NCBI RefSeq assembly: GCF_012396615.1
Contig: NZ_JAAXPV010000002.1
Location: forward strand, 124,001-188,000
Source: Rothia terrae
GTDB lineage: Bacteria; Actinomycetota; Actinomycetes; Actinomycetales; Micrococcaceae
Length of the DNA stretch: 64,000 nucleotides
Direction: 5' to 3'
Below are positions 24,972 to 33,305 of this stretch, piece after piece (within the stretch, counting starts at the first letter, position 1; each line of letters starts with the position of its first letter). The position numbers and the translations under genes are program-made. The notes below the pieces were generated by a model. It was not told the DNA's origin. It searched no databases and saw only the letters and a list, made by a program, of their open reading frames with translations.

Positions 24972-25044
24972 AAAACTTACTTCCATAGTGCGAACGTACT
25001 GACGCTAGTGTCAGTACAAACGCACTTGGGGAGTAACTTTTCAC
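24972..25044. repeat. 73-bp imperfect-palindrome repeat, copy B
   Basis: 72 of 73 bases match copy A at 23907-23979 (one c-to-t change). It starts about 28 bp after the fusion gene stop and may act as its terminator as well. Confidence 0.85.
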
Positions 25045-25058
25045 CTTAAACGCTACGA

Positions 25059-25112
25059 GAGGTCAGTTATCGTTCAAAAATCCTTAAGATCCTGAACGAT
25101 AACTGACCCCTC
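25059..25112. terminator. Hairpin beyond the suf operon
   Basis: Arms gaggtcagttatcgttca and its complement (2-nt bulge) with a 16-nt loop. It sits between the 73-bp repeat and the sufT stop. No T-run is present, so it may be a processing or weak termination site. Confidence 0.5.
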
Positions 25113-25130
25113 GCGGGCACTAGTTACAAA

Positions 25131-25472
25131 CTAGATGTTGAAGCCTAGCGCGCGCATCTGGTCGCGACCGTCTTCAGTAATGCGCTCCGGACCCCACGGC
25201 GGCATCCAAACCCAGTTCACGTGCCACTCATCAATCATCATTTCCAGGTTCTGTGCAACCTGTTCCTCGATGACGTCCTGCAGCGGGCAAGCAGCGGTGG
25301 TGAGGGTCATGTCCAGAATCAGAGCGTTATCATCATTCCAGCGCATGCCGTAGAGGAGACCGAGATCAACAATGTTGACGCCCAACTCGGGGTCAATCAC
25401 GTTCATCAGTGCTTCTTCAATTTCTTCCTGCGACGGGCGTCCGCCGGCAGGAGCTTCAGTTGCTTCAGTCAT
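25131..25472 (-). CDS. sufT: SufT-like metal-sulfur cluster assembly factor (MIP18/PaaD family)
   Basis: 113 aa. The domain starts at about residue 14: IEEALMNVIDPELGVNIVDLGLLYG carries the DPE motif of the family, followed by TLTTAACPLQDVIEEQV with the conserved Cys. The end (WMPPWGPERITEDGRDQMRALGF) is typical. These proteins help mature Fe-S proteins. It is the last gene of the suf operon, 6 bp after sufC. In many actinobacteria sufS and sufU lie between sufC and sufT; here they are missing. Confidence 0.9.
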   Translation of the reverse strand: MTEATEAPAGGRPSQEEIEEALMNVIDPELGVNIVDLGLLYGMRWNDDNALILDMTLTTAACPLQDVIEEQVAQNLEMMIDEWHVNWVWMPPWGPERITEDGRDQMRALGFNI

Positions 25473-25478
25473 GAATCT

Positions 25479-26234
25479 TTACTTTCCGACGTATGAAACG
25501 TAGCCTTCTTCTTCAAGGCGATCAGCCAGCTCGGGACCGCCCTGATCAACCATCTTGCCGTCAACGAAAACGTGCACGAATTCAGGCTTGATGTACTTGA
25601 GGATGCGGGTGTAGTGAGTAATCAGCAGAACGCCCATGTCGTTCTTCTCGTGTGCACGGTTAACGCCAGCCGATACAATCTTAAGCGCGTCAACGTCCAG
25701 GCCTGAGTCGGTCTCATCGAGGATGCCGAACTTGGGCTTGAGCAGCTCGAGCTGCAGAATCTCGTGGCGCTTCTTCTCGCCGCCTGAGAAGCCTTCGTTC
25801 ACGTTACGTGAGATGAAGTCGGGGTCAATCTGCAGGTCGCTCATTGCGGCCTTGACGTCCTTGGTCCAGGTGCGCAGTGCGGGTGCTTCGCCGTCGACAG
25901 CGGTCTTAGCTGAACGCAGGAAGTTTGACATGGTCACGCCGGGGATTTCCACGGGGTACTGCATTGCCAAGAACAGGCCTGCGCGAGCACGCTCGTCCAC
26001 TGACATTTCGGTGACGTCTTCACCGTCGAGCAGGATTTCACCTGAGTCAACAACGTACTTGGGGTGGCCAGCAATGGTGGATGCCAGGGTTGACTTACCT
26101 GAACCGTTGGGGCCCATGATGGCGTGGATTTCACCTGAGTTGATGGTCAGGTTAACACCCTTGAGGATCTGCTTGGTGTTTTCATCATCGAGGATCACTG
26201 AGACGTGAAGATCCTTGATTTCAAGAGTTGACAT
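25479..26234 (-). CDS. sufC: SufC, Fe-S cluster assembly ATPase
   Basis: 251 aa from the ATG at 26232-26234, with AGAAAGG 8 nt upstream. Walker A GPNGSGKST, Q-loop in FLAMQYPVEIPGV, signature FSGGEKKR and Walker B FGILDETDSGLD are those of SufC, the soluble ABC ATPase that drives the SufBCD scaffold. It lies about 85 bp after sufD in the operon. Confidence 0.96.
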   Translation of the reverse strand: MSTLEIKDLHVSVILDDENTKQILKGVNLTINSGEIHAIMGPNGSGKSTLASTIAGHPKYVVDSGEILLDGEDVTEMSVDERARAGLFLAMQYPVEIPGVTMSNFLRSAKTAVDGEAPALRTWTKDVKAAMSDLQIDPDFISRNVNEGFSGGEKKRHEILQLELLKPKFGILDETDSGLDVDALKIVSAGVNRAHEKNDMGVLLITHYTRILKYIKPEFVHVFVDGKMVDQGGPELADRLEEEGYVSYVGK

Positions 26235-26320
26235 GAAAGATGCCTTTCTAAAACTTTTTACCCGCGATGGCACGCGGTCAAACTTTTCGTTTCGAGCTTT
26301 CGGGCAAGAACTGCTGCGGC

Positions 26321-27571
26321 TTAGTTGTTACCGAGTGCCAGTTCTGCTTCGAGTGCGTCGGTGAGTTCTGCTTCGAGGTCTTCGATGCGGATCTGCTGAA
26401 TGATTTCGTTCAAGAAGCCGCGAACTACCAGGCGACGAGCTTCGGGCTGTGACAGGCCGCGTGCTTGCAGGTACCACAGGTGCTCGGGGTCGAGCTGGCC
26501 GGTGGTGGATGCGTGTCCTGCGCCTGCGATCAGACCGGTCTCGATTTCGAGGTTAGGTACTGAGTCAGCGCGAGGGCCGTCTTCCAGTAGCAGGTTGCGG
26601 TTGAGCTCGTAGGTGTCGGTGCCGTCCGCGTCCTTGCCGATGAGAACGTCGCCTACCCATACGGAGTGCGCACCCTTGCCCTGCAGCGCACCCTTGTAGG
26701 TGACGCGTGACTTGCAGTTGGGAATGGAGTGGTCAACGAACAGGCGGTTTTCGATGTGCTGTTTAGCATCGACGAAGTACAGGCCGTACATTTCGGTTTC
26801 AGCGCCGGGGGCTGCGAATTTAGTGGACGGGGTAACGCGCACCAGATCGCCGCCGAGTGAGATGTTCACGTGCTTGAACTTTGAGTCGCGACCCAGGGTT
26901 GCGTACTGTGCGGACGCGTGGATTGCGGTGTCTTCCCACTGTTGCACGGTAATAACGTGAAGCTCGGATGAGTCACCGACCAGGAACTCTACGTTCTGTG
27001 AAAGAACAGCGTCACCGGTGTGGCGCAGTACAACAACAGCTTTCGAGAAGGGCTTGGTTTCGATGAGGATGTGCTGTGCGCCCAGCTTCTCGCCCTTGCC
27101 GTTGATGGAGATGTCGATGCGTTCGGTGAGCTCTTGCTCTTTTTCAACGGTGACAACGGTTGCTTCTGAGAAGTTTGACCATGCATTAGCTGCGACGATG
27201 TCCTCGGGAATACCCGCGGTGCCGATGCGTGCATCATCGCGTGAGACGGTCTCAACGGTGACGCCGGCGGGTGCCTTGACGTCAACCGCAGGTGCCTCGC
27301 CGATCAGTTTCTCGGTGTGCAAACCACCCAAGCGCTTGAGCGGGGTGAAGCGCCAGTCTTCTTCGCGACCGGTTAGCTTCTCAAAGTCCTCAACCTTGTA
27401 AGAGGTGGGACGTCCAGCGCGTGAGGGGTCGCCCTTTACGCCGCCGTCGGTGTTGTGGCCAGCGGGCTTAATGGTGTCATCGCTGACGTGCTCGGTTGCA
27501 AGCTTTTCGCCTTCCTGGTCCATGCCGGGAATAGCGGGGTCCTGATGGCCCAGAGTCTTGTTTTCTGACAT
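26321..27571 (-). CDS. sufD: SufD, Fe-S cluster scaffold subunit
   Basis: 416 aa. The C-terminal half has the beta-helix core of SufB/SufD proteins and ends with the conserved pattern HLWYLQARGLSQPEARRLVV followed by GFLNEI. It forms the SufBC2D complex. The ATG directly follows the sufB stop codon, so the two are translationally coupled. The N-terminal 60 residues are hydrophilic and poorly conserved, as usual. Confidence 0.95.
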   Translation of the reverse strand: MSENKTLGHQDPAIPGMDQEGEKLATEHVSDDTIKPAGHNTDGGVKGDPSRAGRPTSYKVEDFEKLTGREEDWRFTPLKRLGGLHTEKLIGEAPAVDVKAPAGVTVETVSRDDARIGTAGIPEDIVAANAWSNFSEATVVTVEKEQELTERIDISINGKGEKLGAQHILIETKPFSKAVVVLRHTGDAVLSQNVEFLVGDSSELHVITVQQWEDTAIHASAQYATLGRDSKFKHVNISLGGDLVRVTPSTKFAAPGAETEMYGLYFVDAKQHIENRLFVDHSIPNCKSRVTYKGALQGKGAHSVWVGDVLIGKDADGTDTYELNRNLLLEDGPRADSVPNLEIETGLIAGAGHASTTGQLDPEHLWYLQARGLSQPEARRLVVRGFLNEIIQQIRIEDLEAELTDALEAELALGNN

Positions 27572-29029
27572 TTAGCCTACTGATCCTTCCATCTGAAGTT
27601 CGATAAGGCGGTTAAGTTCCAGAGCGTATTCCATGGGAAGCTCACGGGCGATGGGCTCTACGAAGCCGCGAACAATCATCGCCATTGCGTCTTCTTCGGT
27701 GAGGCCGCGCTGCATGAGGTAGAAGAGCTGCTCTTCTGAGACTCGTGAAACGGTTGCCTCGTGGCCCATGGTGACGTCGTCTTCGCGGACGTCTACATAG
27801 GGGTAAGTATCGGAGCGTGAGATGGTATCGACCAGCAAAGCGTCGCACACAACGTTTGATTTGGAGTGCGCTGCGCCTTCACGAACCTGCACCAGCCCGC
27901 GGTATGCGGAGCGTCCACCGTTACGAGCAACAGACTTCGAAACGATTGATGATGAGGTGTGTGGTGCGATGTGAACCATCTTTGAACCAGTGTCCTGGTG
28001 TTGGCCTTCGCCTGCAAATGCGATGGACAGGGTCTCGCCTTTAGCGTGCTCGCCTGCCATGTAAACAGCCGGGTACTTCTGGGTGACCTTTGAACCGATG
28101 TTGCCGTCGATCCACTCCATGGTTGCGCCTTCGTGCGCAATCGCGCGCTTGGTTACCAGGTTGTAGACGTTGTTCGACCAGTTCTGGATGGTGGTGTAGC
28201 GGACGCGAGCGTTCTTCTTGACCACGATTTCAACAACTGCTGAGTGCAGTGAGTCCGACTTGTAGATCGGAGCGGTGCAACCCTCGATGTAGTGAACGTA
28301 AGAACCTTCGTCAGCAATAATTAGGGTGCGCTCGAACTGGCCCATGTTCTCGGTGTTAATGCGGAAGTACGCCTGCAGCGGGATTTCCACGTGAACTCCC
28401 GGCGGAACGTATACGAAGGAGCCACCTGACCACACAGCGGTGTTCAGGGCAGCGAACTTGTTATCGCCAGCGGGAATAACGGAACCGAAGTACTCTTCGA
28501 AGAATTCGGGGTGTTCCTTGAGAGCGGTGTCGGTATCGAGGAAGATCACGCCCTGCTCTTCAAGATCTTCACGAATCTGGTGGTAAACAACCTCAGACTC
28601 GTACTGCGCTGCAACACCTGCAACCAAGCGGCTACGCTCAGCTTCGGGAATGCCCAACTTTTCATAGGTGTTGCGAATGTCATCGGGAAGGTCTTCCCAG
28701 GTCTTAGCCTGACCTTCAGTGGAACGCACAAAGTACTTGATGTTATCGAAATCGATTTCACTCAAGTCAGGGCCCCAGGTGGGCATGGGCTTGCGATCAA
28801 AGAACTTCAGCGCTTTGGTGCGAAGATTGAGCATCCATTCGGGCTCGCTCTTCTTTTCTGAAATGTCGCGTACAACGTCTTCGCTCAGACCGCGCTTAGC
28901 AGCCTGTCCAGCTTCGTCAGAGTCATACCAGCCGTACTCGTAAGTGCCAATGCCTTCGAGCTCGGGGTTAGCCTCCAGAATTTCTGAAATGACGGTGTTG
29001 TTCGCGTTGCGCTCAACCTGTTCAGTCAT
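27572..29029 (-). CDS. sufB: SufB, Fe-S cluster scaffold subunit
   Basis: 485 aa, normal length. [57 protein letters not shown] and the end motif [20 protein letters not shown] are diagnostic. The Cys in [10 protein letters not shown] is the cluster-related residue. No intein is present, unlike the M. tuberculosis protein. It is the second gene of sufR-B-D-C-T, about 77 bp after sufR. Confidence 0.97.
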   Translation of the reverse strand: MTEQVERNANNTVISEILEANPELEGIGTYEYGWYDSDEAGQAAKRGLSEDVVRDISEKKSEPEWMLNLRTKALKFFDRKPMPTWGPDLSEIDFDNIKYFVRSTEGQAKTWEDLPDDIRNTYEKLGIPEAERSRLVAGVAAQYESEVVYHQIREDLEEQGVIFLDTDTALKEHPEFFEEYFGSVIPAGDNKFAALNTAVWSGGSFVYVPPGVHVEIPLQAYFRINTENMGQFERTLIIADEGSYVHYIEGCTAPIYKSDSLHSAVVEIVVKKNARVRYTTIQNWSNNVYNLVTKRAIAHEGATMEWIDGNIGSKVTQKYPAVYMAGEHAKGETLSIAFAGEGQHQDTGSKMVHIAPHTSSSIVSKSVARNGGRSAYRGLVQVREGAAHSKSNVVCDALLVDTISRSDTYPYVDVREDDVTMGHEATVSRVSEEQLFYLMQRGLTEEDAMAMIVRGFVEPIARELPMEYALELNRLIELQMEGSVG

Positions 29030-29106
29030 TACGGCCTTTCTTGGTGGGTTGTCTTCACTGGTGGTGTGAAAATTCTAGCGAGTGTAAAACGTTTGGGTGG
29101 AAGGTT

Positions 29107-29850
29107 TTATTCCGATGTTTCTACACTTCGAAGTAGCGGTACGTGGGTAGTGCATACGTGCGCTCCGCCTGCCATGGTTGATAGGCGGCGCACGTCCACT
29201 CCGAGGAGGTCCGCTATTATTTCGGTTTCCTTGTCACAGAAAACCTGAAAATCTTCTGCCAGATCACGCACGGGGCAGTGAGCTTGGCACAGCTGGATGG
29301 ATGCCAGCAAGTGTTCGGGTAGTTTTTGACGTCGCGGCGGAGCCATGCTGTTTGCTGAGGCCACAAAACCGTCTTTGGTCATGGCTTCTGCGAGCGCTTC
29401 TGCTCGTGCGGCGATGTCTGTTCCGGCAGCTTCGACGATGGGGCGGTATCGACGCTCCATGTCGTCTGCTCGTTCTTGTGCGAAGGACGCCAGTGCCGCG
29501 TCTCCTACTTTTTCTTGCAGGATTTTGAGGGCATTGCGAGCGATGTGCAGGTAGTCGTTACCTAAACGCGTGTGGCCTTGAGGTGCTACGACGTAGCGGC
29601 GGGCGGGGCGTCCCGCGCCGGCACCGTGCTTTTTGAGCAGGGTAACTTCAATCAGCGCGTCGGCCTCAAGTACATCAAGATGCCTGCGCACAGCTGCCGG
29701 GGTGAGGTTGAGGTGTTCGCCCAGTGCGGCCGCAGAAACAGGGCCGTGCGAGAGTACTCCTTGAAGGACTCGATCGCGGGTTCGTTCCTCTGTTTCTGTA
29801 TTGCGTTTGCCGGCTGAGTTTGTTTTGTCTGCTTGCTTCACGGAATACAC
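29107..29850 (-). CDS. sufR: SufR-like Fe-S-binding transcriptional regulator of the suf operon
   Basis: 247 aa from GTG at 29848-29850. An N-terminal winged helix (TRDRVLQGVLSHGPVSAAAL and LNLTPAAVRRHLDVLEADAL) is followed by the effector domain. Near the C-terminus the cysteines of CQAHCPVRDLAEDFQVFC and HVCTTHVP form the pattern expected to bind an Fe-S cluster in SufR. It is the first gene of the suf operon and most likely represses it. A GCCCTAA-N19-TTAGGGC inverted repeat lies just upstream. The start has no good ribosome binding site; GTG at residue 5 is another option. Confidence 0.88.
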   Translation of the reverse strand: MYSVKQADKTNSAGKRNTETEERTRDRVLQGVLSHGPVSAAALGEHLNLTPAAVRRHLDVLEADALIEVTLLKKHGAGAGRPARRYVVAPQGHTRLGNDYLHIARNALKILQEKVGDAALASFAQERADDMERRYRPIVEAAGTDIAARAEALAEAMTKDGFVASANSMAPPRRQKLPEHLLASIQLCQAHCPVRDLAEDFQVFCDKETEIIADLLGVDVRRLSTMAGGAHVCTTHVPLLRSVETSE

Positions 29851-29861
29851 AACTAAAGTAT

Positions 29862-29894
29862 GCCCTAATTCATTACCGGCTCTCTAGTTAGGGC
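29862..29894. promoter_or_regulatory. Possible SufR operator
   Basis: Inverted repeat GCCCTAA-N19-TTAGGGC, centred about 28 bp before the sufR start in the divergent promoter region. Autoregulation by SufR is a reasonable inference; the spacing is longer than many operators. Confidence 0.4.
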
Positions 29895-30026
29895 TACCTA
29901 TTAAGTCATGAATTTTCTTACAGCAAAAATAAACTTCGCGAAGTTGACCTCTCACAGAGCCTCCTGCCGCACTTGTTTTCATGTTTCTCACAGGTGGGCA
30001 AGAACCATTTTTTGAAGTGGCTGTCA

Positions 30027-30032
30027 TAAGAT
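30027..30032 (+). promoter_or_regulatory. -10 box for a leaderless ABC ATPase mRNA
   Basis: TAAGAT followed by 6 nt (ggaaag) and the GTG at 30039, the same arrangement as at serB. Confidence 0.5.
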
Positions 30033-30038
30033 GGAAAG

Positions 30039-31052
30039 GTGTCAGTTCAAAACCAACGTATAGCGCGCGAGAGCGGGAGAAAACCCGCACTTTCCATTGA
30101 TGGTCTTATCAAAGAATTCAAGCCTTCTCGATCTTTCCGAGAAGCTAATCCGCACCTTCTTACAGACCGCGGCACCGTGCAGGCTGTTCGCGGTATTTCT
30201 TTGGACGTTTATCCCGGTGAAGTCGTGGTGCTTTTAGGCGCGAACGGTGCCGGTAAAACCACTACCTTAAGTTGCGCACAGGGTCTGCAGCCGGCTGATG
30301 GCGGCACCCTACAGTTGCTGGGTGAAAATCCGTGGGGTGCATCTCCGGAACTTCGCGCACAGGTGGGCATCATGTTGCAAGATGGCGGCCTGCCTCAGGC
30401 AATTCACCCCATTGAGCTACTCAAGCACATTGCCAAAATGTACAAGAACCCCGCCTCTGTAGATGATCTGGTGCAGCGACTTGGCATTAATGAGTTCAAC
30501 GGGACAACCATTCGCAGGCTTTCCGGCGGTCAAAAACAGCGCGTTGCCTTGGCAGCCGCCCTGGTTGGCAATCCCAAGGTTCTCTTTCTCGATGAGCCCT
30601 CAGCAGGTCTTGACCCGCAGTCCCGTACCGTTGTTTTTGATATTATCCGCGAACAGCGCGAGCGCGGCGTTGCCATCGTTCTCACCACTCACCTTCTTGA
30701 TGATGCTCAGCGTTTGGCTGACTACGTATACATCGTCAAGCGCGGTGAAAACGTCACCGAAGGAACTGTTGCCCAGCTTCTTCAAGAGACGAACGAACAA
30801 GCGCACACTGTTTCTTTTACCGCCGCATCCGCGATCTCTCTGCAAGATTTCCCGGCGCATCTGCGCGATTCTGTCACCCTTACACAGGACGCCCCCGGTC
30901 AGTATTCATTGACTGGCGAGCTGACTCCCGAGCATTTGAACGCACTGACCACCCTCTTTGTTTCTCAAGGCATCATGCCCAGCTCATTCACGCTGGCATC
31001 GCGCACTCTAGAAGATGTCTTCCTCGATATTTCAGGACGTGATATTCGATGA
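30039..31052 (+). CDS. ABC transporter ATP-binding protein (DrrA-like)
   Basis: 337 aa. Walker A GANGAGKTT, signature LSGGQKQRVAL, Walker B VLFLDEPSAGLD and switch TTHLLDDAQ are intact, with the long C-terminal extension ending LEDVFLDISGRDIR as in DrrA/NodI-type export ATPases. It overlaps its permease gene by ATGA. The position between suf and ctaA matches the gene order of M. tuberculosis Rv1456c-Rv1458c, so a conserved role near haem or Fe-S metabolism is possible. The substrate is unknown. Confidence 0.9.
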   Translation: MSVQNQRIARESGRKPALSIDGLIKEFKPSRSFREANPHLLTDRGTVQAVRGISLDVYPGEVVVLLGANGAGKTTTLSCAQGLQPADGGTLQLLGENPWGASPELRAQVGIMLQDGGLPQAIHPIELLKHIAKMYKNPASVDDLVQRLGINEFNGTTIRRLSGGQKQRVALAAALVGNPKVLFLDEPSAGLDPQSRTVVFDIIREQRERGVAIVLTTHLLDDAQRLADYVYIVKRGENVTEGTVAQLLQETNEQAHTVSFTAASAISLQDFPAHLRDSVTLTQDAPGQYSLTGELTPEHLNALTTLFVSQGIMPSSFTLASRTLEDVFLDISGRDIR

Positions 31053-31810
31053 GCAACTTCGCAGCAAGCCCGTCTTCTCGCATCATTGCCCAGGGCGTGT
31101 ATGAGACCAAAGCAATGCTGAAAAATGGCGAGCAGCTCATGCTTCTCATTGCTTTTCCGCTGATGGCTCTGGTGGCTTTGCGCTATACAGGCATCCTAGA
31201 TAGCTGGGCTCATGCACACAATGTTGAGCGTTTCGACGTAGCCGTTCCTGGTGTTCTGGCGCTGTGCGTTATGTCTACTGCGCTTTCCGGTCAAGGTATC
31301 GCAACCGGTTTTGATCGACGTTACGGCGTTCTGCGTTTTCTATCCACCACCCCGTTAGGACGCGGAGGCCTGATGGCAGGCAAGGTCCTTGCCGTCGTGA
31401 TGGTCATGATAGTGCAGTTTGTGATTATTCTGGTGACCGCACTGCTTTTAGGGTGGTCTCCTAATATCACAGGGCTCTTCATGAGCATTCCCACCCTGCT
31501 ACTGGGTGCTGCAGCTTTTACGTCGCTCGGTTTACTGATTGCAGGAACGGTACGCGCCGAAGCTACCCTAGCTATCGTTAACATGGCGTGGGTCATTCTT
31601 GCAGGCGTTGGCGGCGTGCTGATTCCCAGCTCCTACCTGCCTGCCTTCCTCGAATGGATTCCTAATGTGTTGCCCTCCGGCGCACTGGGTGAAGCTCTCC
31701 GCGCAGAACTCATGCTCACCCGCTTCGAACTTCTGCCGCACATCATTTTGCTTCTCTGGACGCTTGTGGTCGGCGCTATCGCGCTGAAAAAATTCAAGTG
31801 GTCCGCATAA
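31049..31810 (+). CDS. ABC-2 type permease, partner of the upstream ATPase
   Basis: 253 aa with six hydrophobic helices, LMLLIAFPLMALVAL at the front and a segment GVGGVLIPSSYLPAFLEWIP with the conserved P near the fifth helix, as in ABC-2 exporters. RRYGVLRFLSTTPLGRGGL is the typical cytosolic coupling loop. Start overlaps the ATPase stop. Confidence 0.9.
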   Translation: MSNFAASPSSRIIAQGVYETKAMLKNGEQLMLLIAFPLMALVALRYTGILDSWAHAHNVERFDVAVPGVLALCVMSTALSGQGIATGFDRRYGVLRFLSTTPLGRGGLMAGKVLAVVMVMIVQFVIILVTALLLGWSPNITGLFMSIPTLLLGAAAFTSLGLLIAGTVRAEATLAIVNMAWVILAGVGGVLIPSSYLPAFLEWIPNVLPSGALGEALRAELMLTRFELLPHIILLLWTLVVGAIALKKFKWSA

Positions 31811-31846
31811 AAAGTTTTCCTCTACTCGCTACTCAAGGTCTTGACT

Positions 31847-32956
31847 ATGGCTTCTATCGCATACCATCTTCAACAACAATCCACACGATTCGCAGACCGC
31901 TACATTCCTGAGCGCTACACCCCCTGGGTGAAAGCAAGTGCCTGGGGTATGCTCATCGCCAACATGGGCATTGTGGCAACTGGTGGCATCGTTCGTCTGA
32001 CTGGCTCGGGGTTGGGTTGCGATAATTGGCCCCGTTGTAACGCTGAGTCCTGGACGACTACCCCCGAGATGGGCATCCATGGCGCGGTGGAATTTGGTAA
32101 TCGCCTGTTGACCTTTGTGCTGATGGCTTTCACCATTGCAGCATTTTTGGCGATTGTGCGCCTTGTTTTCCCAGGCATTACGCGCAAGGGATTTGCCGAG
32201 ATGTTCTTTTCACAGAAAAAAGTCATTAAGGGCTTGCGCACCTCAGAAAACCGATACGCAGACCTTTTCAACCTTGCTCTTCTTCTACTATGGGGCATTC
32301 CCCTGCAGGCGGTTGTTGGTGGCGTCTCGGTGTGGCTCAAGCTCAATCCCTGGATGATCACCGCGCACTACGTTCTATCAGCCATCATGATTGCACTGGC
32401 AGCCATCTTCCTCAACCGCATCTACCGCTATTTTGTGCCCGATGTTGCAGCAAGTGAGGACATTGCCGGCCCGGTACCCAACGGAGCCAACATCATGCAT
32501 CAGCTGGGTTGGGTAGGCACTTTTATTGCAAGCGTTATTATCTTTGTCGGAACAGTAGTCACAGGAACCGGCCCGCACGCTGGCGACCCCATGACCCACC
32601 GTCATCCTTTCGACGCGCTCGTTGTCACCCGCACCCACAGCATCTCAGCTTGGTCTTTCTGCGCAGGAATTATCATCCTGTACGTGCTGGCTAAAAAATA
32701 CAGCTGGCCGAATATGATCAAGCGCTCACTGAATATCACCGTTATTGTGCTGTTGGTACAGGCGGCTATTGGTTACTACCAGTACTTCAACGGGCTCCCC
32801 ATTGTCGTTGTTGAACTGCATCTCATTGGCTCGGCGCTCTTCACCTGGGTGGCAGCGTCCCTCATTGAACGCATGCTGACTCTCTCCAAGACCTCCAGCC
32901 GCGAACTGGCACTCAACCGCGTAGACCGCGTCCAGACAGAAGACACATTGCGATAA
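31847..32956 (+). CDS. ctaA: Haem A synthase
   Basis: 369 aa from ATG 31847 (AAGG about 9 nt upstream; an in-frame TTG lies two codons earlier). It oxidises the C8 methyl of haem O to give haem A for aa3-type cytochrome oxidase. It has eight hydrophobic helices with GGIVRLTGSGLGCDNWPRC (Cys pair and early motif), GNRLLTFVLM with the N-terminal His-region, TGTGPHAGDP and VTRTHSISAW with haem-ligand histidines, and VVELHLIGSALFTW near the end. ctaB follows about 3 kb away. Confidence 0.94.
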   Translation: MASIAYHLQQQSTRFADRYIPERYTPWVKASAWGMLIANMGIVATGGIVRLTGSGLGCDNWPRCNAESWTTTPEMGIHGAVEFGNRLLTFVLMAFTIAAFLAIVRLVFPGITRKGFAEMFFSQKKVIKGLRTSENRYADLFNLALLLLWGIPLQAVVGGVSVWLKLNPWMITAHYVLSAIMIALAAIFLNRIYRYFVPDVAASEDIAGPVPNGANIMHQLGWVGTFIASVIIFVGTVVTGTGPHAGDPMTHRHPFDALVVTRTHSISAWSFCAGIIILYVLAKKYSWPNMIKRSLNITVIVLLVQAAIGYYQYFNGLPIVVVELHLIGSALFTWVAASLIERMLTLSKTSSRELALNRVDRVQTEDTLR

Positions 32957-32975
32957 ACCTCGAACACATCATCTC

Positions 32976-33013
32976 AAAGGGCGGGCTCACCGATAACGAT
33001 AAGCCCGCCCTTT
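32976..33013 (+). terminator. Intrinsic terminator of ctaA
   Basis: Perfect 12-bp arms aaagggcgggct / agcccgcccttt with a 14-nt loop. Confidence 0.75.
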
Positions 33014-33039
33014 GGGTATATAAAAACAAGATTGCTAGA

Positions 33040-33290
33040 GGATAATCGGCAGCCCTTACAGCTCTCCTCGTCGCGCCGACTAAGACGACTTAAGGAAAGT
33101 TTCGTGATTGCATAAGAGAAGGTCGGATGCGGGCGCTCAGCAAGGCGCCGCCCGCGGCTGATTGCGAAGTTCGTAAGCATCGGTGCCTGCCACCAGCAAC
33201 AGTTTCCCACCGGCTGTCTATTCAAGGCACAGAAGCCTAATACCAAAAGAGCCCCCGCGGTGTGCGGGGGCTCTTTTTGAAATGAGAACT
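33040..33290 (+). ncRNA. Possible structured non-coding RNA
   Basis: This stretch between ctaA and the anchored-protein gene has no credible protein. A GATAAT box is at about 33042-33047. The sequence contains several GC stems (such as gcgggcg / cgcccgc at about 33129-33156 and ggtgcc / ggcac at about 33180-33228) and ends in a strong plus-strand terminator (agagcccccgc / gcgggggctct then TTTTT, to about 33280). The class is not recognised; it does not fit 6C RNA, SRP RNA, tmRNA or RNase P as I know them. Confidence 0.35.
33246..33281 (+). terminator. Strong intrinsic terminator
   Basis: aaaagagcccccgc / gcgggggctcttttt around a short loop. It may also stop transcription of the minus-strand gene at 33306. 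Confidence 0.85.
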
Positions 33291-33305
33291 ATAAGAAGTT
33301 AGTGC

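Noticed and set aside
23907-25044. Integron gene cassette with attC sites
   Set aside because: The palindromic repeats are the right size, but I could not find the GTTRRRY and RYYYAAC core sites at their ends, and no integrase is in the window.
32974-33246. 90-codon minus-strand frame over the ctaA terminator
   Set aside because: It crosses a strong terminator hairpin and has no protein-like pattern; the region fits a structured RNA better.
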